Below, in pieces: positions 53,165 to 61,696 of a stretch of 64,000 nt of DNA. The notes beneath the pieces are model-generated. The model did not search any database. It was not told the DNA's origin and was given only the letters and a program-made list of their open reading frames with translations. This DNA is from CAZGAQ01 sp964523405 (GTDB lineage Bacteria > Planctomycetota > Phycisphaerae > UBA1845 > Fen-1342), in the NCBI GenBank assembly GCA_964523405.1, contig CAZGAQ010000004.1:172002-236001 (forward strand), given 5' to 3'. The position numbers and the translations under genes are program-made. Positions within the stretch are counted from its first letter, which is position 1. Every line of letters begins with the position of its first letter.

Positions 53165-54073
53165 ATGTGTCACCATCGCACCCGTGTCGCGCTCGCCGCC
53201 CTCTTCCTCTTTCCCGCCCTGCTCGTCGGTTGCGCCCACGACCGCGGCTTCGACTTCGCCATCACCGCCGACATGCGCTACGACACACCCCCGGACTGCC
53301 CCGGCACGCGCTGCTTCCAGGGCGCCTGCGAAGCCCTCCAAGCCGTCGGCCCCGGCGACTTCATGGTCAGCCCCGGTGACCTCGACCCGCCCGATCGCAT
53401 TCGCGCCACGCTCGACGCCACCCTCGGCCCCGACTACGTCTGGTATCCCGTCGTCGGCAACCACGACGCCGAACACCCCGACACCATGAAGTACCTGCGG
53501 GCTTACAACGCCGGCGGCACGAAACTCCCCCGCATCGTCCGCAGCGGCCCGCCCGGCGCCGTCGAAACCTGCTACTCCTTCGACTACGGCTGCGCCCACT
53601 TCGTCGCTATCAACCAGTACTACGACGGCACCAGCGACGCCAAAGAGGGTGGCGACATCTCGCCGGCTCTCTATGACTGGCTCGCGGCCGACCTCGCCGC
53701 CAACCACCAGCCCATCACCCTCGTCTTCGGTCATGAGCCGACGGCCTCCCTGGCGGACATGGACACCGGCCGCGTCCGTCACAGGGGCGACTCCCTCGAC
53801 GCCAACGACGGCACCAACCACCGCTTCTGGACCCTGCTGCGCAAACACCGCGTCACCGCCTTCGTCTGCGGACACACGCACGATATGTCGCTCGCCAAGA
53901 TCAACGGCGTGTGGCAGATCAACATCGGCCACACCCGCGGCCACGCCGACGAAGAAGCCCCCAGCACGTTCATGAAGGTCCGCGTCGAGCCGACCGGCAT
54001 CCGCTGCGATATCCACCGCCTCAACCTGACCACCGACAAGTACGAGCTGACCCACAGCGAGTGGCTCCAGTAA
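53165..54073 (+). CDS. Exported metallophosphoesterase (lipoprotein)
   Basis: Calcineurin-like phosphoesterase of 302 residues. A lipobox LLVGC follows the hydrophobic N terminus, so the protein should be anchored outside the inner membrane. The two-metal site is seen in FAITADMRY, SPGDLDPPD, VVGNHDAE, FGHEP and VCGHTHDMS. It hydrolyses phosphomonoesters or diesters of unknown identity. GGAG seven bases upstream supports the ATG at 53165. Codon use in the second half is rich in GCC and CTC, like the following chitinase gene and unlike several neighbours. Confidence 0.88.
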   Translation: MCHHRTRVALAALFLFPALLVGCAHDRGFDFAITADMRYDTPPDCPGTRCFQGACEALQAVGPGDFMVSPGDLDPPDRIRATLDATLGPDYVWYPVVGNHDAEHPDTMKYLRAYNAGGTKLPRIVRSGPPGAVETCYSFDYGCAHFVAINQYYDGTSDAKEGGDISPALYDWLAADLAANHQPITLVFGHEPTASLADMDTGRVRHRGDSLDANDGTNHRFWTLLRKHRVTAFVCGHTHDMSLAKINGVWQINIGHTRGHADEEAPSTFMKVRVEPTGIRCDIHRLNLTTDKYELTHSEWLQ

Positions 54074-54105
54074 CTCCGGCCGTCCGCGCCGGACGAGTAG
54101 ATGTA

Positions 54106-54124
54106 GGGTCCGCTGTGCGGACCC
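54106..54124. repeat. Hairpin in GTAG-preceded intergenic repeat style
   Basis: GGGTCCGC-TGT-GCGGACCC is a perfect eight-base-pair hairpin directly after GTA, in the gap between the phosphoesterase and chitinase genes. The arms differ from the CGTCAGGC family but the context is alike. Confidence 0.5.
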
Positions 54125-54205
54125 GCTGGCTTCGTCCGATATTCTCCTCTGCGTCCACGCCGCAATCCCCCCGCATTCCACCGCCGCGGCCTGCCAGCCG
54201 ATGGC

Positions 54206-54211
54206 TACAAT
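54206..54211 (+). promoter_or_regulatory. Candidate -10 box of the GH18 gene
   Basis: TACAAT in the context GGCTACAATAG, about 104 bases before the GTG at 54315. No recognisable -35. Confidence 0.35.
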
Positions 54212-54314
54212 AGTGCGCTGCGGAGGCGGATTGCGGGCCGCCGGACCGAGCACCCATCTCGCGCTCGGCCGACGTGCGGTGCGGGGCCTCGTCTCGCGCG
54301 ACAGGAGTTGCCCT

Positions 54315-56540
54315 GTGAGTTCAGTACGCGTATCCATCCTCGCCGCCGCGCTGGTCGTCGCCGTCACCACCACCGCCTTGGCTCAGCCACTCACGCCGGA
54401 CGACGGCGTTTCCGCGCCGGTGTTCTTCAGTCCGCACGCCCAAGCCTGGCTCGAGCACCAGGACACGCCCACACACCCCGACCTGCTCGCTGCTCGGGAC
54501 GAAGCCGTCATCCCGCTCCTGGCGCCGCGCACCGTCCGCCCCTGCGAGACCATCTTCGGCTACCTGCCGTATTGGGAAAGTTCCGCCAACATCCACTGGA
54601 ACCTGCTCACCCACCTCGCCTGCTTCTCCGTCGAGGTGAATAGCGACGGCTCACTCGGCAACCTGCACAGTTGGCCCTGGACTTCCCTCATCAACACCGC
54701 CCACGCCAACGGCGTCAAAGTCATCCTCGTCGCCACCTGCTTCAACGACTCCTCCATCTCCACTCTGATCAATAACGCCACCTACAAGAGCAACTTCTTC
54801 GCCAACATCCGCGCGAAGATGATCCAGGGCAGCGCCGACGGCCTGAACATCGACTTTGAGGGCAGCGGAAGCTGGATCGATCAGATCAACACGTTTATGG
54901 CCGACCTGACCACGTACCTCCACGCCCAGCTCCCCGGCTGCGAAGTCACCTTCGCCGGCCCCTCCATCAACTGGAGCGGCTGGGACCTCCCCGGCCTCGC
55001 CACAAGTTGCGACGGCATCTTCATCATGGGCTACGCCTTCAACGGCAGTTGGAGCACAACGTCCGGCGCCAACGCGCCGCTCTCCGGCGGCACCTACAAC
55101 ATCACCAACGTCGTCACCACCCAGTACTACCCCGTCACCCAGGTCCACCCCGAGAAGCTCATCCTCGGCCTGCCCTACTACGGCCACCACTGGACCACGA
55201 CGACCGGCGACGCGCGCGCTCCCGTCGTCAGTTTCATCGGCTCCACCCGCTTCACCAACGATCAGCCGAACTCGCAAACCTACGGCCGTCTCTGGGACAC
55301 CTACACCCAAACCCCCTGGTATCGCTACCAGGTGTCGGGGGTGTGGCACCAGGTGTGGTACGACGACGCGCAGAGCCTCGGCCTCAAGTACCAGCTCGCG
55401 CAGAACAACCACCTGCAGGGTGTCGGCATGTGGGCCCTCAACTACGACGGCGCCCGCCCCGAGCTGTGGAACGAGCTGCAGACCCGCTTCGTTACGAACT
55501 GCTGCGCCGACCAGACCGTCGCCACCGATGTCGAATTGCTCAACGACAACTTCGACGCCGGCACCTCGGCCGCGAGCTGGCGCCTCTTCGCCTCCTCCAC
55601 CGACTACACTGCTGACTTCGCGTTCGACTACAGCACGCGCGGCATCCCGCCCGCCCCGCACTCCTCCGGTACCACGCGCGGCCTGAAGTTCACCGTCAAC
55701 AAGAACGACACCGTCGGCGCTACCTCCGCCGTCAACGTCTATCCCACCGGCCGCACGTTCAGCGGCGATTATGCCCTGCGCTGCGACGTGTGGATCAACT
55801 ACAACGGTGGCGCCGGTGGCGGCACCGGCTCGACCGAGTTCCTGCTGGCCGGCGCGAATGCCAGCGGCACGCGCGTGAACTGGTCCGGCAACACCGCCAG
55901 CGACGGGTACACGTTCGCCGTGGACGGCGAGGGCGGCGCGAGCGACGACTACCGCGCGTATGCCGGCGCCACCGAGTACACGACGGCCGCGGGCGTGTAT
56001 GTCGCCAAGAGCCAGGACCACACCGACGCTTTGTACAAGCTGCTCTTCCCCAGTCCCGCCTTCGAGACCGTCGGCGTCCCCGGCAAGCAGTGGGTCGAGC
56101 TCGAAATCCGCCAGCAGGACGGTGTGCTCCAGTGGAGTCTCGACGGCGTGAAGCTGGCCGCGATCGCGAGCCCGTCGCCTGCGTCCGGCAACATCATGCT
56201 CGGCTACATGGACCCGTACTCCTCGCTGGCTAGTCCGCTCACGGACAGCTTTGTGATCTTCGACAACGTCCGCGTCGTGCAACTCGCCGAGCCCGACTGC
56301 AACGCCAACGGCCTGCCCGACGCCTGCGAGGCCATCGCGGCCGGTGACTACAACGCGGACGGCCACGTGAACATCGCCGACTTCAGCGTGCTCTCTGCGA
56401 GCGCCGCCGGCCCCGGCTGCGCCCCCATCCCGACGAGCCTGACGTGCACCCCCGTTTGCCGAGCGGCCTTCGACTTCGATGCCGATGGCGACATCGACCT
56501 CGCTGACCTCGCTGCCTTCCAGCGCGCCTACCGGCCGTAG
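54315..56540 (+). CDS. Secreted GH18 family chitinase-like glycosidase with dockerin-like tail
   Basis: The 741-residue product has a signal peptide (VSILAAALVVAVTTTALAQ). The GH18 catalytic barrel spans about residues 75-395, with ETIFGYLPYWESS at strand 1, the catalytic motif DGLNIDFEG (acid Glu182) and MGYAFNGSWSTT and LGLPYYGHHWTT further on. A beta domain of about 190 residues follows (420-640, ending VIFDNVRVVQLA), then two dockerin-like loops (DYNADGHVNIADFSVL and DFDADGDIDLADLAAF). It should cleave chitin-like or N-glycan chitobiose linkages outside the cell; the exact substrate is unknown. AGGAG seven bases before the GTG at 54315 sets the start. Confidence 0.9.
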   Translation: MSSVRVSILAAALVVAVTTTALAQPLTPDDGVSAPVFFSPHAQAWLEHQDTPTHPDLLAARDEAVIPLLAPRTVRPCETIFGYLPYWESSANIHWNLLTHLACFSVEVNSDGSLGNLHSWPWTSLINTAHANGVKVILVATCFNDSSISTLINNATYKSNFFANIRAKMIQGSADGLNIDFEGSGSWIDQINTFMADLTTYLHAQLPGCEVTFAGPSINWSGWDLPGLATSCDGIFIMGYAFNGSWSTTSGANAPLSGGTYNITNVVTTQYYPVTQVHPEKLILGLPYYGHHWTTTTGDARAPVVSFIGSTRFTNDQPNSQTYGRLWDTYTQTPWYRYQVSGVWHQVWYDDAQSLGLKYQLAQNNHLQGVGMWALNYDGARPELWNELQTRFVTNCCADQTVATDVELLNDNFDAGTSAASWRLFASSTDYTADFAFDYSTRGIPPAPHSSGTTRGLKFTVNKNDTVGATSAVNVYPTGRTFSGDYALRCDVWINYNGGAGGGTGSTEFLLAGANASGTRVNWSGNTASDGYTFAVDGEGGASDDYRAYAGATEYTTAAGVYVAKSQDHTDALYKLLFPSPAFETVGVPGKQWVELEIRQQDGVLQWSLDGVKLAAIASPSPASGNIMLGYMDPYSSLASPLTDSFVIFDNVRVVQLAEPDCNANGLPDACEAIAAGDYNADGHVNIADFSVLSASAAGPGCAPIPTSLTCTPVCRAAFDFDADGDIDLADLAAFQRAYRP

Positions 56541-56591
56541 GCTCGGTAGCACGCCGGGCCATAGTTGCGGCGGCAGCCTAGCGCGCCGTAA

Positions 56592-56617
56592 GTGGCGTCA
56601 GGTGTTCCTGCCTGATG
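56592..56617. repeat. Degenerate copy of the CGTCAGGC hairpin core
   Basis: GTGGCGTCAGGTGTTCCTGCCTGATG, split here as GCGTCAGG and CTGCCTGATG arms, resembles GTAGCGTCAGGC...GCCTGACG of the full element. It lies in the gap between the GH18 and GH20 genes. Confidence 0.5.
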
Positions 56618-56709
56618 TTACTCAGCGTCTCCATAGCCCCTTCAGCCCCCAGCCGCTATTCTGCACGCACGCCCACCCGCGGGCGCAACTCCGTTCCAGG
56701 AGCCATTGG

Positions 56710-58773
56710 ATGATCAACGCTGTACACCGCTTCGCCACGTTCTGCCTGCTCGGATGCGCCGCTTCGCTCGCGCTTGCGGATCAACCCGCCAGCGCCCCGA
56801 CCCCGCAGATCTCCTTGTTGCCCCGCGTCGCGCATCTGGAAGAACGCACGGGCACCTTCGCCTTCACGACCGCCACCCCCATCCGTGTTGAGAAAGGCGA
56901 CGCCGACCGCGTGAAGGTCGCCCGCTACCTCGCCAGCCTCATCCAGCGTAGCACCGGCCAAACGCCGCCGATCGCCGAAGTGGACGCCGCCGCCACGCCC
57001 GGCGCGTCCGGCGCTAATGCCGCATCCGGCGCCTCCTCCTCCGGCGCGCTGCTCCTGGCCACGCAAGGCGCCAACGCCGCCCTCGGCCACGAAGGCTACA
57101 CCCTCGACGTCACGCCCGACGGCATCACCATCCGCGCGGCCGCGCCCGCCGGCCTGTTCTACGGCGTCCAAACCCTGCTCCAGCTCCTCCCACCCGGCCT
57201 GCTCAGCAAAGGTCAGGCCCCGCCGCCGCCGTGGACCGTCCCGGCCGTCCACATCGAAGACGCTCCGCGCTTCGGTTGGCGCGGCATGATGGTCGACACC
57301 GGCCGCCACTTCTTCACGAAGGCCGAGCTGCTCGACTTCCTCGACGTGATGGCCCTGCACAAGTTCAACACCTTCCACTGGCACATCAACGACGACCCCG
57401 GCTGGCGCATCGAGGTCAAGAAGTACCCCAAGCTCACCGAGATCGGCGCCTGGCGCCCCAGCATCGACTTCGGCCTCGATCCCAACAGCAGCACGGCCTA
57501 CAACGAGCGCGGCCAGTATGGCGGCTTCTACACGCAGGACGACGTGCGCGAGATCGTCGCATACGCGGCCGACCGCTTCATCCAGGTTGTGCCGGAGTTC
57601 GAGCTGCCGGCCCACTGCGAGGCTTCGCGGCGCGCCTACCCGGAGCTGGGCTGCGACGACCCCGCGCCGGAGCCCAACGGCACGGTGCATTCGCAGCCGA
57701 AGCTCGCTTACTGCCCTGGCAAGGAGCACACGTTCGAAGTGCTGCAGGACATCCTGACCGAGATCCTGCCGTTGTTCCCATGTCCGATCGTCCATGTCGG
57801 CGGCGATGAGTGCGACAAGACGAGTTGGAAAGCCTGCCCGCGCTGCCAGGAACGGATGAAGGCCGAGGGGCTCAAGAACGAGGAGGAACTGCAAAGCTAC
57901 TTCGTCCGCCGCATGGAGAAGTTCCTCAATGGCAAGCAGCGCCGGCTGCTCGGCTGGAGCGAGATTCAGCAGGGCGGCATTGCCCCGAACGCCCTGCTCA
58001 TGGACTGGATCGGCGGGGCGGTGCCGGCCGCGAAGTCCGGGCATGACGTGGTCATGTCGCCGACCGGCGCGTGCTACCTCGACTACTACCAGGCGCACGA
58101 GGGCGAGCCGAAGGCCATCGGCGGCTACCTGCCATTGCACACGGTGTACGCCTTCGAGCCTGTCCCGCGCGAGCTGAACGCGGAAGAGGCGAAACATATC
58201 CTTGGCCTGCAAGGCAACATGTGGACGGAGTACATCGCGAACTACCGCTACTTGCAGTACATGGCCTTCCCCCGCGCCTGCGCCATCGCCGAGACCGCCT
58301 GGAGCCCCCTGGCCGGCAAGGACTTCGGCGACTTCTTCACCCGCCTGCAGACGCACACGCAGCGCCTCGCTGCCCGCGGTGTGAACTTCCGCCCCCCGAC
58401 GCCCACGGTGCCCGTCGGCAACTGGACGCCCGCGCAAATGCCCAAGCCGGGCGATGAGCCGAATGCGCCGCCGCAGTTCAAGGTGTTGGAGTGGGACGTG
58501 ACGGCCCACGTCACCGCCGCCCGGCCGTACTGGTTCGAGTTCCTGTACGACCGCGGCGCGTGTCGACTGGACATCGCGTGGGCCGCCCTCGCGGTCGACG
58601 GGAAAGAGGTGGCGCGCGACGCCCACCCCGGCACGACCGGCGCCGCACGCGATCGGAACGAGTACCGCCTGCCCTTGGACAAGTTCGTCCCCGGTGCGAA
58701 GTACCTCCTGCGCGCGAGCGTGCGTAGTGATGGCGGGACGGACTCCGCCGGGACGGTGTGGCTACGGTACTAG
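56710..58773 (+). CDS. Secreted GH20 beta-N-acetylhexosaminidase
   Basis: Exported exo-glycosidase of 687 residues that removes terminal beta-N-acetylhexosamine. After a signal peptide (MINAVHRFATFCLLGCAASLA) comes the GH20b beta domain (about 30-175) and the catalytic barrel, with GWRGMMVDTGRHFF, MALHKFNTFHWHINDD and the catalytic pair in HVGGDECDK (Asp366-Glu367), plus LGWSEIQQGG and LQGNMWTEY in the substrate pocket. A C-terminal beta domain follows (about 590-687). It has no dockerin-like tail, unlike the GH18 gene before it. AGGAG upstream supports the ATG at 56710. It complements the GH18 enzyme by trimming its products. The TAG stop lies in the repeat element at 58770. Confidence 0.93.
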   Translation: MINAVHRFATFCLLGCAASLALADQPASAPTPQISLLPRVAHLEERTGTFAFTTATPIRVEKGDADRVKVARYLASLIQRSTGQTPPIAEVDAAATPGASGANAASGASSSGALLLATQGANAALGHEGYTLDVTPDGITIRAAAPAGLFYGVQTLLQLLPPGLLSKGQAPPPPWTVPAVHIEDAPRFGWRGMMVDTGRHFFTKAELLDFLDVMALHKFNTFHWHINDDPGWRIEVKKYPKLTEIGAWRPSIDFGLDPNSSTAYNERGQYGGFYTQDDVREIVAYAADRFIQVVPEFELPAHCEASRRAYPELGCDDPAPEPNGTVHSQPKLAYCPGKEHTFEVLQDILTEILPLFPCPIVHVGGDECDKTSWKACPRCQERMKAEGLKNEEELQSYFVRRMEKFLNGKQRRLLGWSEIQQGGIAPNALLMDWIGGAVPAAKSGHDVVMSPTGACYLDYYQAHEGEPKAIGGYLPLHTVYAFEPVPRELNAEEAKHILGLQGNMWTEYIANYRYLQYMAFPRACAIAETAWSPLAGKDFGDFFTRLQTHTQRLAARGVNFRPPTPTVPVGNWTPAQMPKPGDEPNAPPQFKVLEWDVTAHVTAARPYWFEFLYDRGACRLDIAWAALAVDGKEVARDAHPGTTGAARDRNEYRLPLDKFVPGAKYLLRASVRSDGGTDSAGTVWLRY

Positions 58774-58930
58774 AGCGGTTTCACTCGTGGTGCGTTGCCT
58801 CGTGACGTCAAGCGTATCTGCCTGACGGGGTGGAGCGCGTCCGGCCGCCACCTGCCGCGAACGAATGGGAGGGGCGCCGGACGAAGAATACCCGCTCCGG
58901 AGCAACACGCCTGAAGCGCAACCGCTCTGG
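58770..58930. repeat. Dispersed hairpin element, full copy B
   Basis: CTAGAGCGGTTTCAC (58770-58784) begins at the GH20 stop codon, and the far end ACCGCTCTGG (58921-58930) is its inverted repeat with one change. The core (GTCAAGCGTATCTGCCTGACG, in parts) is degenerate and the right half is about 55 bases longer than in copy A. Confidence 0.7.
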
Positions 58931-58994
58931 CATGTCGGATCTGCAGGGTGGACGATCGTGAGCTCCACCATTTCCGAAAGACAGCGCGCCGCCC

Positions 58995-60239
58995 TTATGG
59001 CTTCGCCGGCTGCGACTCCGCTGGCCGACTCGTCGCCGGCTGCGATGTCGCGGGTTGCGAACCGGCCGCTTGCGACGTGGCGCCCGGCAGAGCCGCCTCG
59101 ATGCGGCGGTCCAACTCCTGCTCGATCGCCGCGCCCACCCCGGACGACGCCCACAGGACCTTGCCGTCCGGGCCGATCAGGTAGAACGTCGGAATCCCCG
59201 TCACCTTGTACTGCGTCGCCGCCAGGTCGCCGCCCAGCAGGATCGGATACGTGTAGCCGGACTTCTTCCAGAAGTCGACCGGGTTGCCCCCGCGCTCCCA
59301 GCAGTTCACCCCATAGATCGCGACCGGCTTGCCCTTGTATTTCTCGTAGAGCTTCTGAATCCCCGGCATCGCCATCTTGCACGGCATGCACCACGTAGCC
59401 CAGAAGTCCAGCAGCACCACCTTGCCGCGCAGCGACTTGAGCGCGACGTCCTGCCCGTCCAGCGTCTTCAGCGTCCAGTCCGGGGCGGGGGTGCCGGCCT
59501 CCAGGAAGTTGTTGCCTCCGGGCATCGGCGGCGCACTCATGTCGCGATAGCCCTCGGGCTGCTCAAAGCGAAACGGCCCGTTGCTGGTGTCGGGGTTCAG
59601 GGCCAGGTATTTGACGTCGAGCGCGAGGGCCGCCTCGCCGCCGGGCAGCTTCAGGATGCGCTGCACGCGGTGGGGCAGGTGATCCGTGCGACCGAAGTAC
59701 CAGTCCGTCGTCGAGCTGGCGTTCTCGAAGCGGACGACGTCGCAATCCTGGTCATCGATGCGCTCGCTGCGCGGCACGCTCAGCGTGGCCTGCCCGTCGC
59801 TCTGAAACGGATTGTCCGCCGTCAAATCGAGCAGCAGCAGCGGGAGCACGCCACCCACGGCGTTGCGCGCCAGGGCCAGTTCGCGCGCCAGCCAAATCCG
59901 CTGGCTTTGGTCGCACTGAGTGACGGTCTTGCCGTCGAAGGCGACCTGCAGCAGCGTGGACGTCGTCTGCCCCGGCGGGGTGACCTGGGCCTCGACGCGC
60001 AACCGCGGCAATTCCGCCCCCGGCGCCCGCTCCAGCAGTACCGTGCCGCGCAGCTTGGCGACGCGGTCGACCCAAGCGCCCTGCGGCGCCATCGCCGCCT
60101 CGTAGCGGACGGCGCGGAGCTCCCTGGCCGCCGTCGCCGCATCCGCCAGGACCTTGTGCGCGTCCGCCGGCTCCGCCGTCACACGACCAACCACCAGGCT
60201 CAATCCCACGACGGCCCACACCGACTGCACGACGCGCAT
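58995..60239 (-). CDS. Exported thioredoxin-like (TlpA-type) protein
   Basis: The 414-residue product has a signal peptide (MRVVQSVWAVVGLSLVVG). Residues about 25-235 form a domain resembling lipoprotein-carrier-like beta folds (VLLERAPGAELPRLRVEAQV, RFENASSTTDWYFGR). The last part is a TlpA/AlkyHydroperoxide-type thioredoxin domain (about 245-385) with FWATWCMPCKM (Cys284, Cys287), active for thiol redox work, probably in the periplasm. A tail of SQPATSQP repeats ends the protein. GGAG six bases upstream favours the ATG at 60239 over 60242. The beta domain plus thioredoxin layout is frequent in Planctomycetota; the target is unknown. Confidence 0.87.
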   Translation of the reverse strand: MRVVQSVWAVVGLSLVVGRVTAEPADAHKVLADAATAARELRAVRYEAAMAPQGAWVDRVAKLRGTVLLERAPGAELPRLRVEAQVTPPGQTTSTLLQVAFDGKTVTQCDQSQRIWLARELALARNAVGGVLPLLLLDLTADNPFQSDGQATLSVPRSERIDDQDCDVVRFENASSTTDWYFGRTDHLPHRVQRILKLPGGEAALALDVKYLALNPDTSNGPFRFEQPEGYRDMSAPPMPGGNNFLEAGTPAPDWTLKTLDGQDVALKSLRGKVVLLDFWATWCMPCKMAMPGIQKLYEKYKGKPVAIYGVNCWERGGNPVDFWKKSGYTYPILLGGDLAATQYKVTGIPTFYLIGPDGKVLWASSGVGAAIEQELDRRIEAALPGATSQAAGSQPATSQPATSRPAESQPAKP

Positions 60240-60497
60240 CATCAACTCCGTTCGCCCAAGCATCCCCGGCGATGCGCCCGCGGCGCACTGGATCCTATGA
60301 TCGGAAAACGCCCCCGTCATTACAAGCGCCTTGCGCCCCTCCGGGTTGACGGACGGACGCAATCCGGCCATAGTTGCCGGACTGGCCGACCCCGCCCGCA
60401 CCGACCGCGGAGTGGCCGGCGGATTATCGGTTGGTCCGAACAAGGGGCCGACCGGGCGACGGTTTGCGACAAGGAATTCCTGGTCTGGGAGCATGAC

Positions 60498-60659
60498 ATG
60501 CGGAAGTTCGAGTGGAAGAGACTGGCGCTGGCGGTCATGAGTGGCGCGGTGCTGTTTCAGGTTCCGGGCTGCACCGAGACGGCGGCGGTCGTGACGGGCA
60601 TCGCGTCGTCAGTGACGGCCGGGGCCGTGCTGTACCTGGTTCGCCGGGTGATCGACTAA
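60498..60659 (+). CDS. Small exported or membrane protein of 53 residues
   Basis: Short frame (MRKFEWKRLALAVMSGAVLF, then QVPGCTETAAVVTGIASSVT) with GGGAG six bases upstream. It has a basic start, a hydrophobic stretch and a cysteine after PG (residue 25) that could be a weak lipobox, then a second hydrophobic segment ending LVRRVID. It is too short for a domain assignment. It is divergent from the thioredoxin-like gene and 122 bases before the isomerase gene. Confidence 0.6.
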   Translation: MRKFEWKRLALAVMSGAVLFQVPGCTETAAVVTGIASSVTAGAVLYLVRRVID

Positions 60660-60781
60660 GTCGTCGCGCCCCGGGCAGGTTGAATGGAGCGAGCCGTCCA
60701 CGTCGGCGCGGTGCCCGCGAAGCGGTGCGTCGCCGGTGGGGGCGGCTCGGGTCATTACGGGGGGAGAGCAGGCGATGACGC

Positions 60782-61546
60782 ATGAGCCGCAACATCATTG
60801 CATGTCGTCCGTACAGCTACGCGCCGTTTGAGGCGCAGGCATTTGAGCACATGGCGAGCCTGGGGATTCGCCATGTCGAGATCGAAGTGCCCAAACCGGA
60901 TCAGGTCACGCCCACCCTGGCGGCGCTGGCGAAGTGGGGACTGTCGGCCAGCAGCCTGCACGGGGAGTGCGACGTGAGCCGGGCCGACCTGGCCAGGCAG
61001 GTCGAAGCCCAGATGCCGACGTTCAAGGCTTTCGGCGCGCGGATCATGTTCGTGTCCTGCAAGGCGGAAAAGACGCCGCTGGACAAGGTGTATGGCCGGC
61101 TGCGCGAGGCGGGGGCAGTGGTGGCGGCGCACGGCGTGACGATCGTGATGGAGACGCACCCGGACCTCATCACGAACGCGACGGTGGCGCTGGCGACGAT
61201 GCAGGGCGTGAATCATCCGAATGTGCGCGTAAACTACGACACCGCAAACATTTACTTCTATAACCAGGGCGTCGACGGCGTGGCCGAGCTGCGCCGGATC
61301 GTGCCGTACGTTGGCGCGGTGCACCTCAAGGACACCAGCGGCGGCTTCCACGCGTGGAACTTCCCGGCTCTGGGAAGGGGCGTGGTGCGGTTCGCGGAAA
61401 TCTTCCAGGTGCTCGACGGGGCCGGGTTCGCCGGGCCGTGCACGCTGGAGATTGAGGGCATCGAGGGCGAGAAGAAGACTGAGGAACTGGTCCTGGGGCG
61501 GATGGTCGAGTCGGTGGCGCTCCTGAAAAAGCTGGGGCGGATGTAA
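60782..61546 (+). CDS. Sugar phosphate isomerase/epimerase family (TIM barrel)
   Basis: TIM-barrel protein of 254 residues of the xylose-isomerase-like AP endonuclease 2 superfamily. The core motifs are IRHVEIEVPKP, VTIVMETHPDL (metal-binding Glu), VRVNYDTANIYF, YVGAVHLKDTSGG and CTLEIEGIEGE (metal-binding Glu near the end). Such enzymes isomerise or epimerise sugars and cyclitols with a divalent metal; the substrate is not deducible. No strong ribosome site precedes the ATG at 60782 (GGGGAGAGCAGG lies about 12 bases upstream). It is followed after 150 bases by the HTH-EIIA gene. Confidence 0.85.
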   Translation: MSRNIIACRPYSYAPFEAQAFEHMASLGIRHVEIEVPKPDQVTPTLAALAKWGLSASSLHGECDVSRADLARQVEAQMPTFKAFGARIMFVSCKAEKTPLDKVYGRLREAGAVVAAHGVTIVMETHPDLITNATVALATMQGVNHPNVRVNYDTANIYFYNQGVDGVAELRRIVPYVGAVHLKDTSGGFHAWNFPALGRGVVRFAEIFQVLDGAGFAGPCTLEIEGIEGEKKTEELVLGRMVESVALLKKLGRM

Positions 61547-61657
61547 CCGAGCGCCCGCGGTCCCCATTTCGTCATGCTCACTGAAGTGATAACGGGGCGA
61601 TCATCTGGGTTGCGCACCGGCCGAGCGCGCAGGAGATCGTTTCGCCGTTCGGCCGAA

Positions 61658-61669
61658 ATTTGATAAAAT
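61658..61669 (+). promoter_or_regulatory. Extended -10 promoter of the HTH-EIIA gene
   Basis: TGATAAAAT (61661-61669) is TG-N-TAAAAT, an extended -10 with five of six in the hexamer. It lies 28 bases before the ATG at 61697. Confidence 0.5.
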
Positions 61670-61696
61670 CGCTCGATTGCCGCGGCAGGTGAGGCC

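Noticed and set aside
53118..54120. Possible horizontal transfer of the phosphoesterase gene, suggested by a C-ending codon bias
   Set aside because: The same bias occurs in the GH18 and GH20 genes that follow, and overall GC matches the window, so strand or expression effects explain it as well.
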